DNA of 64,000 bases. Source: Pleodorina starrii (lineage: Eukaryota; Chlorophyta; Chlorophyceae; Chlamydomonadales; Volvocaceae). The stretch lies in assembly GCA_030267565.1 (NCBI GenBank), contig BRXU01000010.1, forward strand, positions 988,501-1,052,500. Direction: 5' to 3'. The translations under genes and the position numbers were made by a program. The notes under the pieces were generated by a model. It did no database searches. It was not told where the DNA came from and saw only the letters and a list, made by a program, of their open reading frames with translations. Of the stretch, positions 21,228 to 34,567 are shown piece by piece. Every line of letters begins with the position of its first letter. Within the stretch, counting starts at the first letter, position 1.

Positions 21228-22417
21228 CTGCAGCAGCCGGCGCTGGCTGTAAGTCCCTATCATCGCAACAAATCCAATGATTTTGTTACAACGGCTCACC
21301 CAGTAACGCTCGCAGATGCATGAACGCGCTCTGAGTTACGCCCCATCCAAACGTTTGGAAGCCTTCTGGACGTAATAGTTCTGCTGTTTCTGTTCAAGGT
21401 GTCGCAATGCAAGCTCGCTTCGTGCTTCTTTTGTTTGTTGAATGTTCGCTGAGGCCTAGAAATTTCGAGGCAGCGTAAACCTTGCATGATAACTAGTAGC
21501 GTAATGAAATTGTCAGTACCTAAATATTTGGCCACACCTGGTACTACGTTTATGCCATAATATTTTAAGCTCGCTGCTTCGCCATTTCGCCCAACTGCTG
21601 GCTTCCGAGTCAGTTTACCGTTGGAACATGACTGTCCCTGGTACCAGCTGTTTCAGCCCCCACGGGGCAACTAACGGCGCCAGAGGTTGGGCGCTTTCGA
21701 TGTCTATGTTTCAGATCTTTCAGTCTAAGGTCTTGCGCATCGACTGAGTAGCGACACTAGCGAGGTTGTCGGCCGGTCAACTCTCACCTGGCTCGAAGGG
21801 GTAATTACATAATGCGAGTGGCCCTAACTCCTAAGCTTGTGTCTATTCACGGAAGGGTTTCGCTTCCGTGCGGGATCGCTTCGTCGATGTCTGCTTGATG
21901 CGTTTCGAAAGTGTCCCGGCCGACGTCCGAAACTCACGCCAAAACGCCATTCCGTGCCGAAAACGCTCCTGCACCAAAAACGTTCCTGCACAACTTACGT
22001 GTTGTGAGCTCCCAACTGAGGCACTGTGGTAATGAATCCGCCATCAACCGCACCCCAAACTATACAGATCAAAATTTGGGCGGAGCGAAAAGACATCACC
22101 CCCTCCCCAGGCCGGCCCTCACATTACCGGGGCCGGCGAAGGAACTGTTATTCGCGCAGCCAAAGTGCACAGCCAGCGTCAAAACTTGTGCTCCGTAAGC
22201 AGCTAAGCATGGCATTTCCATATTCGCCTTGAGCATCGCGCATCTCCAAAGATCACATCATACACCATACGTACGTACATTCTACTTCGACGTTTCTCCA
22301 GGGTTCCTGCGTTTCTTGCATCCACAAAGAGATCCGTATCACGGCTCCACATCGCAGTCCGGCTTCGCATTTGCATCGCGGCAAATCGTCACCTCCATGC
22401 TACCTCTATCCGTGCAT
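21228..22417. other. Unresolved stretch: possible first exon of the cyclotransferase-like gene
   Basis: No complete gene is visible. The missing 5' exon of the gene at 18093-21227 should lie here or slightly beyond. TTACA at 21805-21809 is a candidate minus-strand TGTAA polyadenylation signal about 610 bases past the stop of the lumen-protein gene. Confidence 0.4.
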
Positions 22418-25405
22418 TCATACCACCAACAGCACCTCCTTGACAAAGCCCTCCATGTCGTACGCAAGTTGGAGCGTGACCGCCAGCTGCTGCGCCGCCT
22501 TACCCGCCGCGGCGGGGTCCGTGGCGCCGCCGTTGTCCAGCGCCGCCGACTCCAGCTCCGAATCCAACTTTTGGTACGACAGGATCAGGCTGTTGAGCAG
22601 CTGCGCGCCGCGCTCCTTGTCCTCCTCAGAAGCGAAATCTGTGGCAAGGTCGGAAACGACGACAACCGAAAAAGTTGGCGCACCAGCGTACCACCCCCTG
22701 GGCTGCTGGCTCCGAACCTCGGAGCACTCCTTTGGCGCAGCCGCGCACAGCAAACAAACGGCCGCCGCGAAGCGCCAGCTCTGATGGCGGCACCCCTGCG
22801 GCCCAATTTGAATCTGTGCTGTTGGTGCCCCGGTTGGTGTTCCTGCCGCCCCCGAATCCATCCTCCGTGATCCCCCGGGCAGCAGCTCCGCGTGGCAACT
22901 CAACTCCGGCACACAGCACACTCCCATCCCATCCCACCCACCCACGACGCTGCCGTATCATCCTTCCTACTCCCATCCCACCCCATCCACGACGCTGCCG
23001 TATCATCCTCCTTACTCCCACCCCATCCCAGCCCACCCCCGCTCCGGCCACGCACGCACGCACGCACGCACGCACCCACCCACTACGTTCTTGACGATGA
23101 TTCTGAAGGTGCAGGGGTCGCTCAGATTGGAGCTCTGGCTGAACAGGCTGGCGCGTGTCTCCAGTGTGTCGGTGGGCAGCGCCTCGAACAGGTAGCAGTT
23201 GAGGGAGGAGGCGCGAACCAGCTGCAGCACATCCACCATGCTGCGGGGCAGTGAGACAGGGCGGCCCAAGAGGGGGGTTGTCCAAAGGGGGGGGGGTTGA
23301 AGAGTGAATCTGCAAGAATGAAACGAGAAGCCCTGCGGACCCCCAAGGGAGGTGTTTACCAGGGATGAGACCCCAGCGGTGGAACGGGCAAGGGGAGCGC
23401 GGTGCGCTCGCGGGGGGAGGGGGAAGAAAAACGATACCGGAGCGGAGGGACGTAGGTGCGCTCGCGGGGGGAGGGGGAAGGTGAGGCTAAATCGCGGCTG
23501 CTGGCGCGGGCTGCTGACGAGCAGGTGAGCTGGGGAAGGGGGGATGGGGTGGGAAGCGCATCGGGGCAGCCCAGGGGCGTCGACTGGGGCAGATGGCGGA
23601 TGGCCGGCTGCGTGGGTTGGGCGCTTCGTACACGTGCTCCCGGAGCGGGCTGGAGCGTTGGAGCGCTGAACGGCCGTGGGCAAAGGGCTTCGTTGTTCGT
23701 GGCCTCGCTTACGCGCCGGCCGCAACCGCGCCACCTCCCATGCATTGGCCGTTGCCCGCCAGCGGCCATTGCCGGGAATGCCGAAAGCGAATCGACTGCA
23801 CGGTACATGCCCGGGGGGAAAGAAGAACGGCCCGGGGCGAGGGGAACGCAACGCAGTTACCTGGAATATTACCTGAGGAGTACCTGAGGAGTACTGAGGA
23901 GGGCGCAGGCCGCTGTCCTTCCACAGCCAAAGATGGATTGGCCAGGTGAGCGGTGGACCCAACCGTGCACTCTGGTTGCGGCGGTGGTGGTGGACCTCCC
24001 GCCCGCCCCCGAGAAGGGTTCAGACAGCCGGAGCGCCCTCGGCACGCAGAATCGCAACATCGGAGTCGCCGCCGCCCTCCCCCTTTTCCCCGCCGTCGTC
24101 GTTCGCGCCTACCTGCCGCTGCCGTTCGCCAGCATCACGGATGCCGCCTCCAGCCGCTGCTGCGCCACCTGCACGCCGGGTGAAGGCAACCCACACACGG
24201 GACATGGCGGAGAGCCCCTTCAGTTCCAGCAGTCCATCACGCCCGCGGAGCGGAGGGGGCTTGCGCGCGATTGCGATTGGGAGGGAGTGAAGGAGCCAGA
24301 GGCGCTCCGCATACACCCCAACGGCCGGGCGAGAAAAGACGGCGTTTCGCTGTAGCATCCGGCGCTGCGCGACGGCGATTGAGCAAGCCAAGGCTGTCGG
24401 CCCATTGCGGTCCCGCTGTCGGCCCGTTCCGGTCCGGCAGGCAGCAAGGACGGAGCAGTAGTATCCCAGCTCCCGGAAAGTGTGTGGGCCGGCATGTTCG
24501 CAGCCCGTTCCTTTCCTTTCCTTGTTATGGTCTGGTGGAAGCGCAAACCGCCGCAAGGGGCTGGGGTAGGTGTGCCGGTTCCTCCATCGAGAGCGAGCAG
24601 ACGCCTTTGCCATGGAGGCTACCGTATTTCCCCAATGGGCGGCAGGGTTCGCTCCGAGCTCGCTGTGCTTTGATCCCCAAAGGAACTGCGAACAGCCCCG
24701 CGTGTGGCGGGGTCGCCGACCCCGGTACCCAGGAGCGCCTGGGAACCCGGGAGCGACGGCGGGCGACGCCGAAGCGACCCAGAAAGCAAGGCAGGCCGGT
24801 GCGGCACCCCAACATGACAAGCTGCGTCATCAGCATTACGGGGAGGTGCACCTGTTTGACGGTCAAATCACATGGCTTTGGATCCCATGGGATTCGTACC
24901 TTGATCGGTGCGATCAGCTTGGCGCTGTTGGCCCGCTTCCGGCTCTTCCACCATTCCACGGTCCCTGGAAGTAAAGCGGGCGCGCCCGGTTTCGCATCAT
25001 AAGGGGGCAGCTGGTGTGACACGGCTTGGGGAGGGACCGCGTGTGCTGACGCCGGCACGACGCAGATGCCGTCCCGGTTCGAGAGGTTCGAAGCCATACA
25101 GGGCCATACAGCACGCCGTTGACCTCTCCAGCCAGGGTTTCGTTGTACGAGGACCGATCGGCCGCAGCCCATCTCCTTAAAAAGATCTCACCATCAAGCA
25201 CGCCGGCGTGTGAGGGAGGCGCCAACGCCCCGCCGCAAAGGCCCAGCGTCCCAAATAGCACAGCCCGCCTGTCGAGAACTTGGTCCGCAAGGACCGAAGT
25301 GGTACTGGCCGCGCACAGAACGTGGCGCAGAGCATGATGCGATCGGCGTGATCCGCATACTTTGTTGCGTTGAAGACGCGCATTGCGCGCGGGTAGCGTC
25401 TGCAT
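22418..25405 (-). CDS. Predicted thylakoid-lumen protein, function unknown
   Basis: Minus-strand exons 25192-25405, 24900-25024, 24113-24168, 23080-23240 and 22418-22638 join in phase to 258 residues. The ATG at 25405 starts a basic, Ala/Ser-containing segment (MQTLPARNARLQRNKV) like a chloroplast transit peptide. It is followed by DRRAVLFGTLGLCGG and PPSHA, a twin-arginine lumen-targeting signal with an AxA-like cleavage site. The mature part of about 190 residues is soluble and mostly helical by composition, with LLPGTVEWWKSRKRANSAK, SMVDVLQLVRASSLNCYLF and SEEDKERGAQLLNSLI. I do not recognise the family. It is divergent from the kinesin gene with 388 bp between the start codons. The acceptor of exon 2 is CCCCAAG, weak but the only one that keeps frame. 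Alternative joins at this point would change only a few residues. Confidence 0.72.
23827..23890 (+). repeat. Dispersed repeat R3, copy 1
   Basis: This sequence, beginning GAACGGCCCGGGGCGAG, recurs at 35709-35775 in kinesin intron 15 with a few differences. Both copies contain repeated (G/T)A(T/G)TACCTGA-like units. This copy lies in an intron of the lumen-protein gene. Confidence 0.7.
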
Positions 25406-25793
25406 GCTTGCACCGCAGAGGTGGCCCTGCAGTATATGCTGCAAGTAGAGTCAATGCAAGGGACGCAATCTATTTGCAATACGCCAAAATCGGCTCAGGT
25501 CGTCGCAGTCCTTGCACTTCTCTTCTTCCCGTTCGTCGTACAACGTTGCGTTGGGATGCAACGCCCCGCGACAAATTTGCAGGTACATACGAAAAGTGCA
25601 GCACTGTAAGGATGAACCTTCGCAATTAAACTGGTCGATTATTGCGTGCTACAAACACTTGACTTGCCGCGTTGCCGCCCGAAAGTACTACATTGCCCCA
25701 GTATCGAGAAGAACTCCTATGGGTTAGTCTTTATAAGCCTGGGAGCCACGGCCCAGCAGACGAAGAGCCGTTTCAAGCAGGGCCGCTGGCAGC

Positions 25794-28700
25794 ATGGCTC
25801 GCGAAAGCAAGGCGCCCGTTAAGCTGAGCAGCGTAGTGGATGCGTCGCGGGTAAGATTGCGGGTTAACCTGCGAATGGTGCTACAGTCAAGGGTGTCCGA
25901 ACATGCCAGAGGGGCCGCCTGGTGCGTGCCGGAGCGGGGCTCCAATATTTTGCAAAAGGCATATCGACCAAAATTGGGGAAGGCTGCAAATGTACTGTAC
26001 CTCGGCGGCAGCAGGACTTGCAGAGCGCTGGGGTCGCGACCGGACCACCATCCCGTCGGATGGGCGTCCTGGAAACGGGACAGCCCTTCCCGAGCATATG
26101 ATCATTGGATGCAGCCATATTCGAGCCTATCTGCCCCAGAGCCAAACCCGTTCGCTCCGGCACGCCGTGGCGTAGTGAGGCTGTGGGGGCGGGGGGGAAA
26201 GGGGGAGGGCTTCCAAGCCTCTCCCCACCACTTGCCTGTAGAGCCGGGACTCTGCGCCGAGACCCCCCCCCCAAGGTCCCCACATCCTCCCCCTCCCTTG
26301 CGGCAGCCATCCCCTTCCGCGCCACAGGCCGGACCCGCTCCTCCCCTTCTCCCCGCCCTCCCCACGTGACGCCACCCCTTACCCCAACCACCGAACGCCT
26401 CGCCGCTCCCTAACCCTGCCCTGCCGTGGCCTCAGTCCGAAGCCGCCCGCCTCTCCTTTCTCCACATCCCCACCCCTCTCATGCCCATCCCTTACGCCTT
26501 ACCCCGCCCCACCTGCATCGGATCCCGCCCCCTCCGGCGCTTCTCCCCCGCGCCCCCCTTTCACAGTATGTGAGCGCCTCCACTGCCGCCACCCTGACTG
26601 TGGGCATCCGGGTGCGGCCGCTGGTGCGAGCGGAGATCGCGAGGGGCGGCCGCCGCGACATCATCCGGGTGCTGGACTCGCGAGTGGTGGTGGTGCTGGA
26701 CCCCGATGAAAACAAGGTGCGGGGCGGCAGGCGGGGGACGGCTGCACGCCGGCATGCAGGGTGCCAGCTCCGCGGCCCTGCCTGCCTTGGGATGGCCCTC
26801 GGCCTCGGACTGGGCTGGGCGGCGGTGGCGGGCCCGCCGCCGAGTGGCTGTCGAGCGGCCTAGCTACCTGGTCACCCTGCTCTTGGCCACTGCCGGACAC
26901 CAGATGCAGTGCGTGGGTGCAGCGGTGGAGGGGGGCCGCTGCCAGCCAACGCGACCCCGGGGCGCGGGACTCCGCGACGCCGGAGGCGGGCCCATCAGGC
27001 GGGGTCACAATGCCGGGGAGGCCCCTTCAGTCCGAAAGCCTGTTGCAGCACGGCAGGCCGGAGGCCGGGCTGGCAGGGCCCGCATGGCCATGGCTGGGCC
27101 TCTTGAGTGGCGATGCTCGGCGGTGAACGGGCCCTTGGTCGGCGACGCCCCCGCCACACCCCCCTGGGCGGAGCGTGGGGGGCCGTTGGGAGGAGGGGGA
27201 AGAGGTTGTGCCCTCTCCGGGTGGCGCATCCCGGCACGACACGTCACGCAGGCGGGATGTCCTGACACGCGGGAGAGCAGCGGGTCTGCGGTGTGCGTGT
27301 TGACAACAGGAGGGGAGGGGAGGGGGCATGAGGCCCGTCTCGGGGGAGGGGGGCGGGGAGGAGGAGGGCGCCCAGGTGTGGGGTCGAGCGGGGATGCTGC
27401 GGGGATCGACAGCACTAGCGCCAGCGCGGCGCCTCTTCCATCGGCCGGCCTCTTCCGAAGCTTAGGGCGGCTCCAGGGCCGTGCGGCACCCCCGCGCGTG
27501 TCCGCCCTCCAGGGCCCTCACGCCCCGTCGAGGCTCACGGGCATCTGCGGTCTGCCCCGCGTCTGCACGTCCGCCCGCTGTCAACGGCGCGCCGGCTGTG
27601 ACCCGGCGGTGCTGCCGCATTGCGGGTACTGGCTCGCATGGACTCGCCCAGCGGCGGCGGCAGCGGCAGCGGCGGCAGCACGTGCGGGTGTTGAGCTGGG
27701 ATCGGAGCCGGGGCAGCCCAGCTCCGACGGCCCCAGCTTTTGTACCTGTGCATGGGCCACGTTGTCGGCGCGCTGGGGGTTTGATCCGGCCGGGGGGGCG
27801 CTGGCCCGAGGGAGCTGGCCGGGAGCAGGGGACCGGCAGGAGGGGTGAAGGGTTGGCGCCGCGCGGGAGCTGGGGAGGTGGTGCCGGTGGTGATGGTGGT
27901 GGGGCGGACAGCGCAGAGCCGAGCCCCGGGCGGTTGTCGGTCCCTCCGTGGGCCGCGGGCTGGCTGTGCGTCGGGGCAGGCGCGCGCGTTTTCCGGGCCA
28001 GGCCGCGGCTTTCGGGGTGAACAACAACTTGGATCGTACTTGGCGGCGCTGGTCGCTGTGGAGAGGGGCTCCGGCAGCGTTTGGGTTACAGCCCACCCGC
28101 TACGCGCGCGCTACCCTGCTCTGTCGTGCGCCGATGGCGCACCAGGGCTCCTCCCGTCCGTGCCTCCTCTCGTCGCCGGCCCCTCCTCGCGTAGGGCCCC
28201 TCCCCGCGGCCATCCCCGGGCCGTGCCGGGCAGTGCAGCGCCTGCCGGTGTTTCATTTTGGGGTTGAGGGACCTGGCCCCTCGAGTGGCCGGATGCTACC
28301 CTTTGCCTCCCTCTCCCGCAACCCCCAACCCCACCTCTTCAGCCGTTAGTACTCTACCCCACCCCGTTTACGGACTCCGGCCTATACATGGATAACACCA
28401 CACCACCCCGCCCCCCCCCCCCCGCCCCCCATCCCGCAATCAGGATTACCTGGATCAGGTCCAGAACCGGACCAAGGAGAAGCGCTACACCTTTGATATC
28501 GCCTTCGGGACCAGCGTGAGTGGCGCCAGCGGGGGGCGGCAGCCGGGGGAGTAGCGGCGGCGGGGTGGCGCTGCGCTGCGCTGAGGAGACGGGGCCGCAG
28601 AAGGGGGACGGGGCGGGGGGGAATCAGCGAATCAGCTGGGGCCCGGGGGGCGTTCCGCACCCGGGCTTGGGGTTTGGGAGCGCGGCATGGGGTCAGCGGG

Positions 28701-31700
28701 AGTCGCAGTCGTCGCGCCCAGGGTGTGGGAGCCTCGGAGTTGGATGGAAGGGGGAAGGAATGATGGTGCCGCAGCGGTACCCTACGTTCTAGGTTCCCAC
28801 TCGGGCGGCTCTGCTCGGGGCCTCTGGGCCCCCATGGGCGGGACGGGGGGAAGAGGGCCCCGGGCGAGAGCCGCCCGAGTGCGGCGCCGGCGAGCGGGAG
28901 CAGAGCGGTGCCGGGTCCTTCCGGACATTCCTGGCCGTGGTGGTGTGCTGCCATGCAGCCAGGTCCGGAGCTCCAGCGACGGTGATCAGGGGGCAGGGGC
29001 ATACGGGGCATGGGGGCACACGGGCAGCCGCTAAGATGCGCCCTCCCTCCCCGGGGGGCTGTCGCCAGGGTGGCACACCGCCCTAGCGGCTGTCGTTGCG
29101 CCAGCCCACCCCGACCGACCGGCTCTGTGTGTTTGTGGCCCCCTTTGGCGGGCGGCGCTGCGCCCACTGCGCCCCGCAGGCCACCAACCGTGACGTGTAC
29201 AACGGCACTGTCCGCGACCTGATCGGGGGCGTGCTGCAGGGCATCAATACGACGGTGTTTGGTGAGTACGGATGCGGTACAGCGGCCCCGGGAACGTGAA
29301 CAGTACGGCGCCTATCCACCTCCTGAACGTGGAGAGTGGAAGTAAGAAGCACGGTGAAGCGAATATTTACACCGTGCAGTGCAGTGCAGTGCAGGGTGAA
29401 GTGCAGGGTGAAGTGCAGGGTGAAGTGCAGGGTGCGGTGCAGGGTATCGGAACTTGGGACGTGGCCGTCCTGCGGCCCTCGCCCGATGGGAGGGGCACCG
29501 GACGGCGTGGCTGCGCGCCTCATCGCGCAGCGTCGCCCGCGCCACCCTGGTGGCGCCCTCCTCTCCCCTTTTCTCCCCTGCCCTCCCCTCCCTGTCGTGA
29601 AGATGCATCCCGGCCATGAAGCGGCGGGCAAGGGACACCCTGACCCGTCCAGGCGGCGTCTTGGGGTGGGGGTGCGGGTGGGGTTAGGGGCGGCGAACAG
29701 CCGTGTCCCAGTTGCGCCCCACCCACTCCCCCACCCACTCGGATCACGCGATTGCCACCTGCCGCGCTTCCCCGGCCACCTCCTCGACCAACCCTCTGCC
29801 ACTCTCCACCAACCCACCAAACGGTCCCCGGCCGCGCCCTCCCGCTGCCCCCTCCACCTGTCCTCCACCCTTCCCCCGGCCCCTCTCCACACCGGCGCCT
29901 CCGCCCCTTCCCCCAACGCCGCCCTCCACTCCCAAACCCAAACTCACGGGTGTGTGTGTCTATGCCCCCCCTCCCCTGCCCTCCCCGCAGCGTACGGCGC
30001 CACCGGCAGCGGGAAAACGTACACCATGGTGGGCAACCCGCAGGACCCAGGTGCGTGAGCAGATGGATGAGCCCCGCCTGCCTGACGTGAGCCCTGGCTG
30101 CTGGCGGGTGTGTGTGTGCTTGATCTTACTTGATCCTATACGGTACCGGGTGCCGGGCGAGGGAGGGAGGGAGGGAGGGCACATGTGCCGGCCCTGGCGC
30201 ATATTGGCTGCTGCGGCGCCCACCCCCGGCTCCTCCACCCTCCGTTTACCTCCGCTGCGCTCCGCTCCTGGCGTCCCGCCCCGTCGCCCCACTCACCCAC
30301 CCACCCACCCACGTCCCCCCGGCTTGCCTCCCTCCCTCCCCCCCTCCGCCCCTCAGGCCTGATGGTGCTGTGTCTTGAGAAGATCTTTGCTGACCGGGAC
30401 ACCTCCCACCGAGATGAGGACTTTGTGGTCACGTGCTCCTACCTGGAGGTCTACAACGAGGTGGGGTGGGGCGGGGTGGGGGAGAGCGGGTCTGGTGCGG
30501 ATTTTCGGCTCACACCACGGCGGTCGGCGGGGGCCGCGAGGGCGGGCGGGGTTGGCATGACTGCGCGTTTCTTATGGGGGGTTTTGAGGCGGCACTGGGA
30601 AGGGGGGCCCCGGCCCGACGGGGGCCCGGCGCGCCGGCAGTGCCCTGACGAGTGGTTGGGTTCACGCAACCGACTCGGCTGCTGAACGACTCAGGCGTGG
30701 AGACGTCAGGGGGGTGTGGGATGTGGGATGGCACCCGGAGCCGCGGCCACGGCCACGGCATTGGACTGGTTTACATCTCTACCTCACGATCCCGCCACCC
30801 CAACCATTGCCCCGGCTCACCGCTTTCATGTTGTGTAACAAGACGTAACGTAACGTAATGTTGTGTATTAAGACGGACCAAGCTAAACCCAACTGAACCC
30901 TCCCCACCCCCTCCCTCTCCCTTCCCCTGCACCTCCACCTCCCCCGCCCCCGCCCCCACCCCCGACCAGATCATCTTCGACCTGCTTGTCCGGAGCTCCT
31001 CCCCCCTGGAGTTGAGGGAGGACCCCGAGCTGGGGGTGGTGGTGGCGGGGCTGAAACACATCACCGTCACCTCGGCAGCGGAAATCATGGTTGGGGGGGG
31101 CCGGGTCGGGTCGGGTCGGGTCGGGGGGCAGCGCAGGGCAGAGCAGGGCAGGGCAAGGGGCGTTGGGGAGCACGGCCGGCGCTGAATTGTCGTACCTGCC
31201 GTACTTGCTTCTCGTCAGTCGTCGCCGTCATCATATTGAAGGGCCGCGGCCGTCTGAGGGCGACTGTCGTTCGCGTCATGCCGCCTCCCCACGCTCCCCA
31301 AGCCCTTGCGTGAACTGTCACCCGCCCGTCTGCGGTCCGTGAATGACCTCGCCAAAACCCCCGCCCCCCCCCCCGCCCCCACGCTGTGTCCCCAGACGCT
31401 CCTGGAAGATGGCAACCGGCGGCGCAAGACGGAGGCCACGGACGCCAACGCCTCGTCATCGCGCTCTCATGCGGTGCGAGGGGGCGGGGGCGGGGTGGGG
31501 TGGGGTGGGGTGGGGGCGGGGGGGGGGGCATGCGACCGAGTAGCCAGTGCGGCTGGGCGGCAACGAAAGTGTGGATGGCGGCGGGTGGCACCGGGGCGGC
31601 TCGGCTGTGCTGGGCTGGGCCCGGCTGGGCGTCAGTGCGCCTCTGAAAGCGCGCTCGGGGGCTTGTTGGGGGACAGGAAGGCGGACCACGGACGGCTGGG

Positions 31701-34528
31701 TGGGTGAGTGGGCGCGTGTTCTTTGCACTCGCCGTTCTTTTGCAGGTTCCCTCTCAACTAGTTAGGCAACTACTTACCATTAACGGGCTCCGGCCTATGC
31801 GTGGATACTCCCTACACACACACACACACACCCTCCTCCCCTCCCCTCCCCCGCACTGCACCGCCCTGCACTGCAGGTGTTGGAGATCACGGTGAAGCGC
31901 ACTCCCAAGAACCACTACAAGGTGCGTCTGCAGGATCCAGATCCGAATGGCCGAATGGCGGAATCCGGATCCGGACCGGCCATGCTGGGTGACCCGGTGC
32001 GGTGGCCCGGCCGCAACCACCGTGCAGTACCAAACCCCGCATTGCGCTCTCATCGCCCGCTCCGCCGCTTCAACCACCGCCCGCCACATCGACCACCGCC
32101 CGCCACCCTCGCCACCACCGCCACCGCCACCACCCCGGCTACCAGAACCTACTTTGCATTGCACATACAGCATTGCACATATGCAACCAAACACCACCGC
32201 CGCCACCACCGCCACCACCGCCACCCCCACCCCCACCCCCACCCCCACCACCCCCCTAGGTGACCCAGCTCCGCGGTAAGCTGTCTCTGGTGGACCTGGC
32301 GGGCAGTGAGCGAGCCGCCGAGACCAACAACGCCGGACAGAAGCTGCGCGACGGAGCCAACATCAACCGCTCGCTGCTGGCCCTGGCCAACTGCATAAAC
32401 GCGCTGGGGAAGGCAAACAGCGGCAAGTCGGCGGCGTCGTACGTGCCGTACAGGAACAGCAAACTGACGCGGCTGCTCAAGGTGGGCGGTACGGCGTGCT
32501 GCGGAGCTGGGGCGAAGGGGTGGGGGGGGCGGGGGGTGGAGGAGGGGGTGGGGGGAGAAAGGGGTTTGGGGAGAAGGGGGCCCGCTGCGGAGCCGTGTGG
32601 GCGCGCGGTGTGGAGGCGCGCGGTGTGGAGGGGTGGGAGAAAGGGGGAGAAAGGGGGTTTGGGGGGGAGGGGGAAGGGGGGCCCCTCGAGGCGCGGCTCA
32701 GCCCCGTGTGGGTTTTGTTGTCCGGGAGCCAGGGGCTGTTTGTGGTGGCACGGTGCGCCGATGTCGCACTCCACCCCGACCCCAAAACCCAAAGCCCGAC
32801 CCGAACCCCGACCCAAAACCCCCTACCCGACCCAACCAAACCCCGCCCCCCCCCCCCCCACCCCGGCCTCCCCCTGTCGGTCAGGACGGTCTGAGCGGCA
32901 ACTCGCGCACCGCCATGGTCGCCACCGTATCCGGCAGCTCCGACCAATACCACCACTCCATCAACACACTCAAGTACGCGGACCGGGCCAAGGAGATCAA
33001 GACGCACGTGGTGCAGAATGTGGGCACAGTGGAGTCGCACGTGGCGGACTACCAACGAATCATTGACAACCTGCAGACGGAGGTGCAGGACCTGAGGTGG
33101 GTGTATGCGGGGGGGTGGGTGGGTGGGAGGGAGGGTGTGGGGTGGGTGTATGGGGGGTTGGTGTGTGTGTGTGTGGGGGGGGGGGGTTATCCACGTATAG
33201 GCCGGAGTCCGTGAACGGTAAAATAACAGAAGAAGGTCGTCTCGTGGGGGGGGGGAGGGGGGAACGGTGTGTGTGTGTTCCGTCAAACGCCCCGCGTCGC
33301 TGCCGTTCCACCGCTGCGGTTCACATATACCGTAATGCTAACCACCGTCCCGCGGGTCGGTCGCTCGCTCGCTCGCTCGCTCGATGCCTCAGGGCCCAGC
33401 TCATTGAGCGCGAGGCCGCTCGGCCCCCCGGCGTGTCCAAGCCGCGCACCAGTGAGGAGGACCTCCTGGCGCTCATTGGGAAGTGAGTAGCGCCCTGACA
33501 CGGGGTTTGTGTGGGTGCGTGTGTATATGTGTGTGTGGGTGTGTTGCTGCTGGGCTCGTCTGGAGGGGCAGGGGCCAGAGGCAGGCGAGCTGCTGTGCCG
33601 CTCCGGGAACTCGAAACCGGGGTACGTCGCTTTGTTGGATCCCGCCGCGCCCGTTTGGTGCGGTTGCGTGTGCGTGTGTGCCTGCATCTCTCTGATGTGT
33701 GTGTGTGTGTGTGTGTGTCGGTCTGTCTGGGGTGTGTGTCCGTCCTTTCGTGTGTATATCTGTGTGTGTGTGTCGTTACAGTATCTGACCGGGCCCTGAC
33801 GCTGCTAACCCAGCCCCGACGGAAAGACCGCCTAAGCACTCTCCCCCTTGCGGTGGGAGAAGGGCGTGAGGGACCGCTACCCCCTCCTGCTCGACGCAGA
33901 GCTGGCTGTGTGTGTGTGTATCCAAATCCGCGTCCGTCCTTCCGTCTGTCAATCTGTCCGTCCGCCCGTCTGTCCCCTCCAGGCTTGTGGAGGAGATGAA
34001 TGACAACATCGAGGAGCGCATCAACCTTCAGAAGGCGCTGTTTGAGATCGAGGACGCCAACCTCTACAACAAACACGAGCTGGGGCAGCTGGAGGAGTTC
34101 CTGGATGCGGGTGGGTGGGTGGGGGCCTGGGGGGCTGGGTGGGTGGGTGGGTGAGTGGGGGGATGGGCTGGGCTGCGACTAGGCTCAATTGGTAAGCTGG
34201 GTGGGTGGGTGGGTGGGTGGGTGGGTAACTGTGTGGGTGGGTGGACGCTGGGCTGGGCTGGGGGGGGCGGGGGCCTGGCCGGCCGGCGTGGGGCGGTGGG
34301 ACAGAAGCGTGGTCTGTGACGCCGTGCGCGAGAATCGGCACGACGCCCGCGCTGTGCCTAAGAGGCAGCGGCGGCCGGCCTTCGCATCCGTCCACCTCTG
34401 CCCTCTCATCGCCCCGGCTCAGCCACAACCCTCCTCCCCCTCCTCCTCCTCCTCCTCCTCCTCCTCCTCCTGCCCCCATCCGAATCCCTCCCGGACCCAC
34501 CTGTGGCCGGCCACCCGACCCGCCCCTG

Positions 34529-34567
<39 letters not shown>

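Noticed and set aside
26706..27848. 380-codon plus-strand frame in kinesin intron 2
   Set aside because: It lies between confirmed donor and acceptor sites, has no motif, and is very GC-biased.
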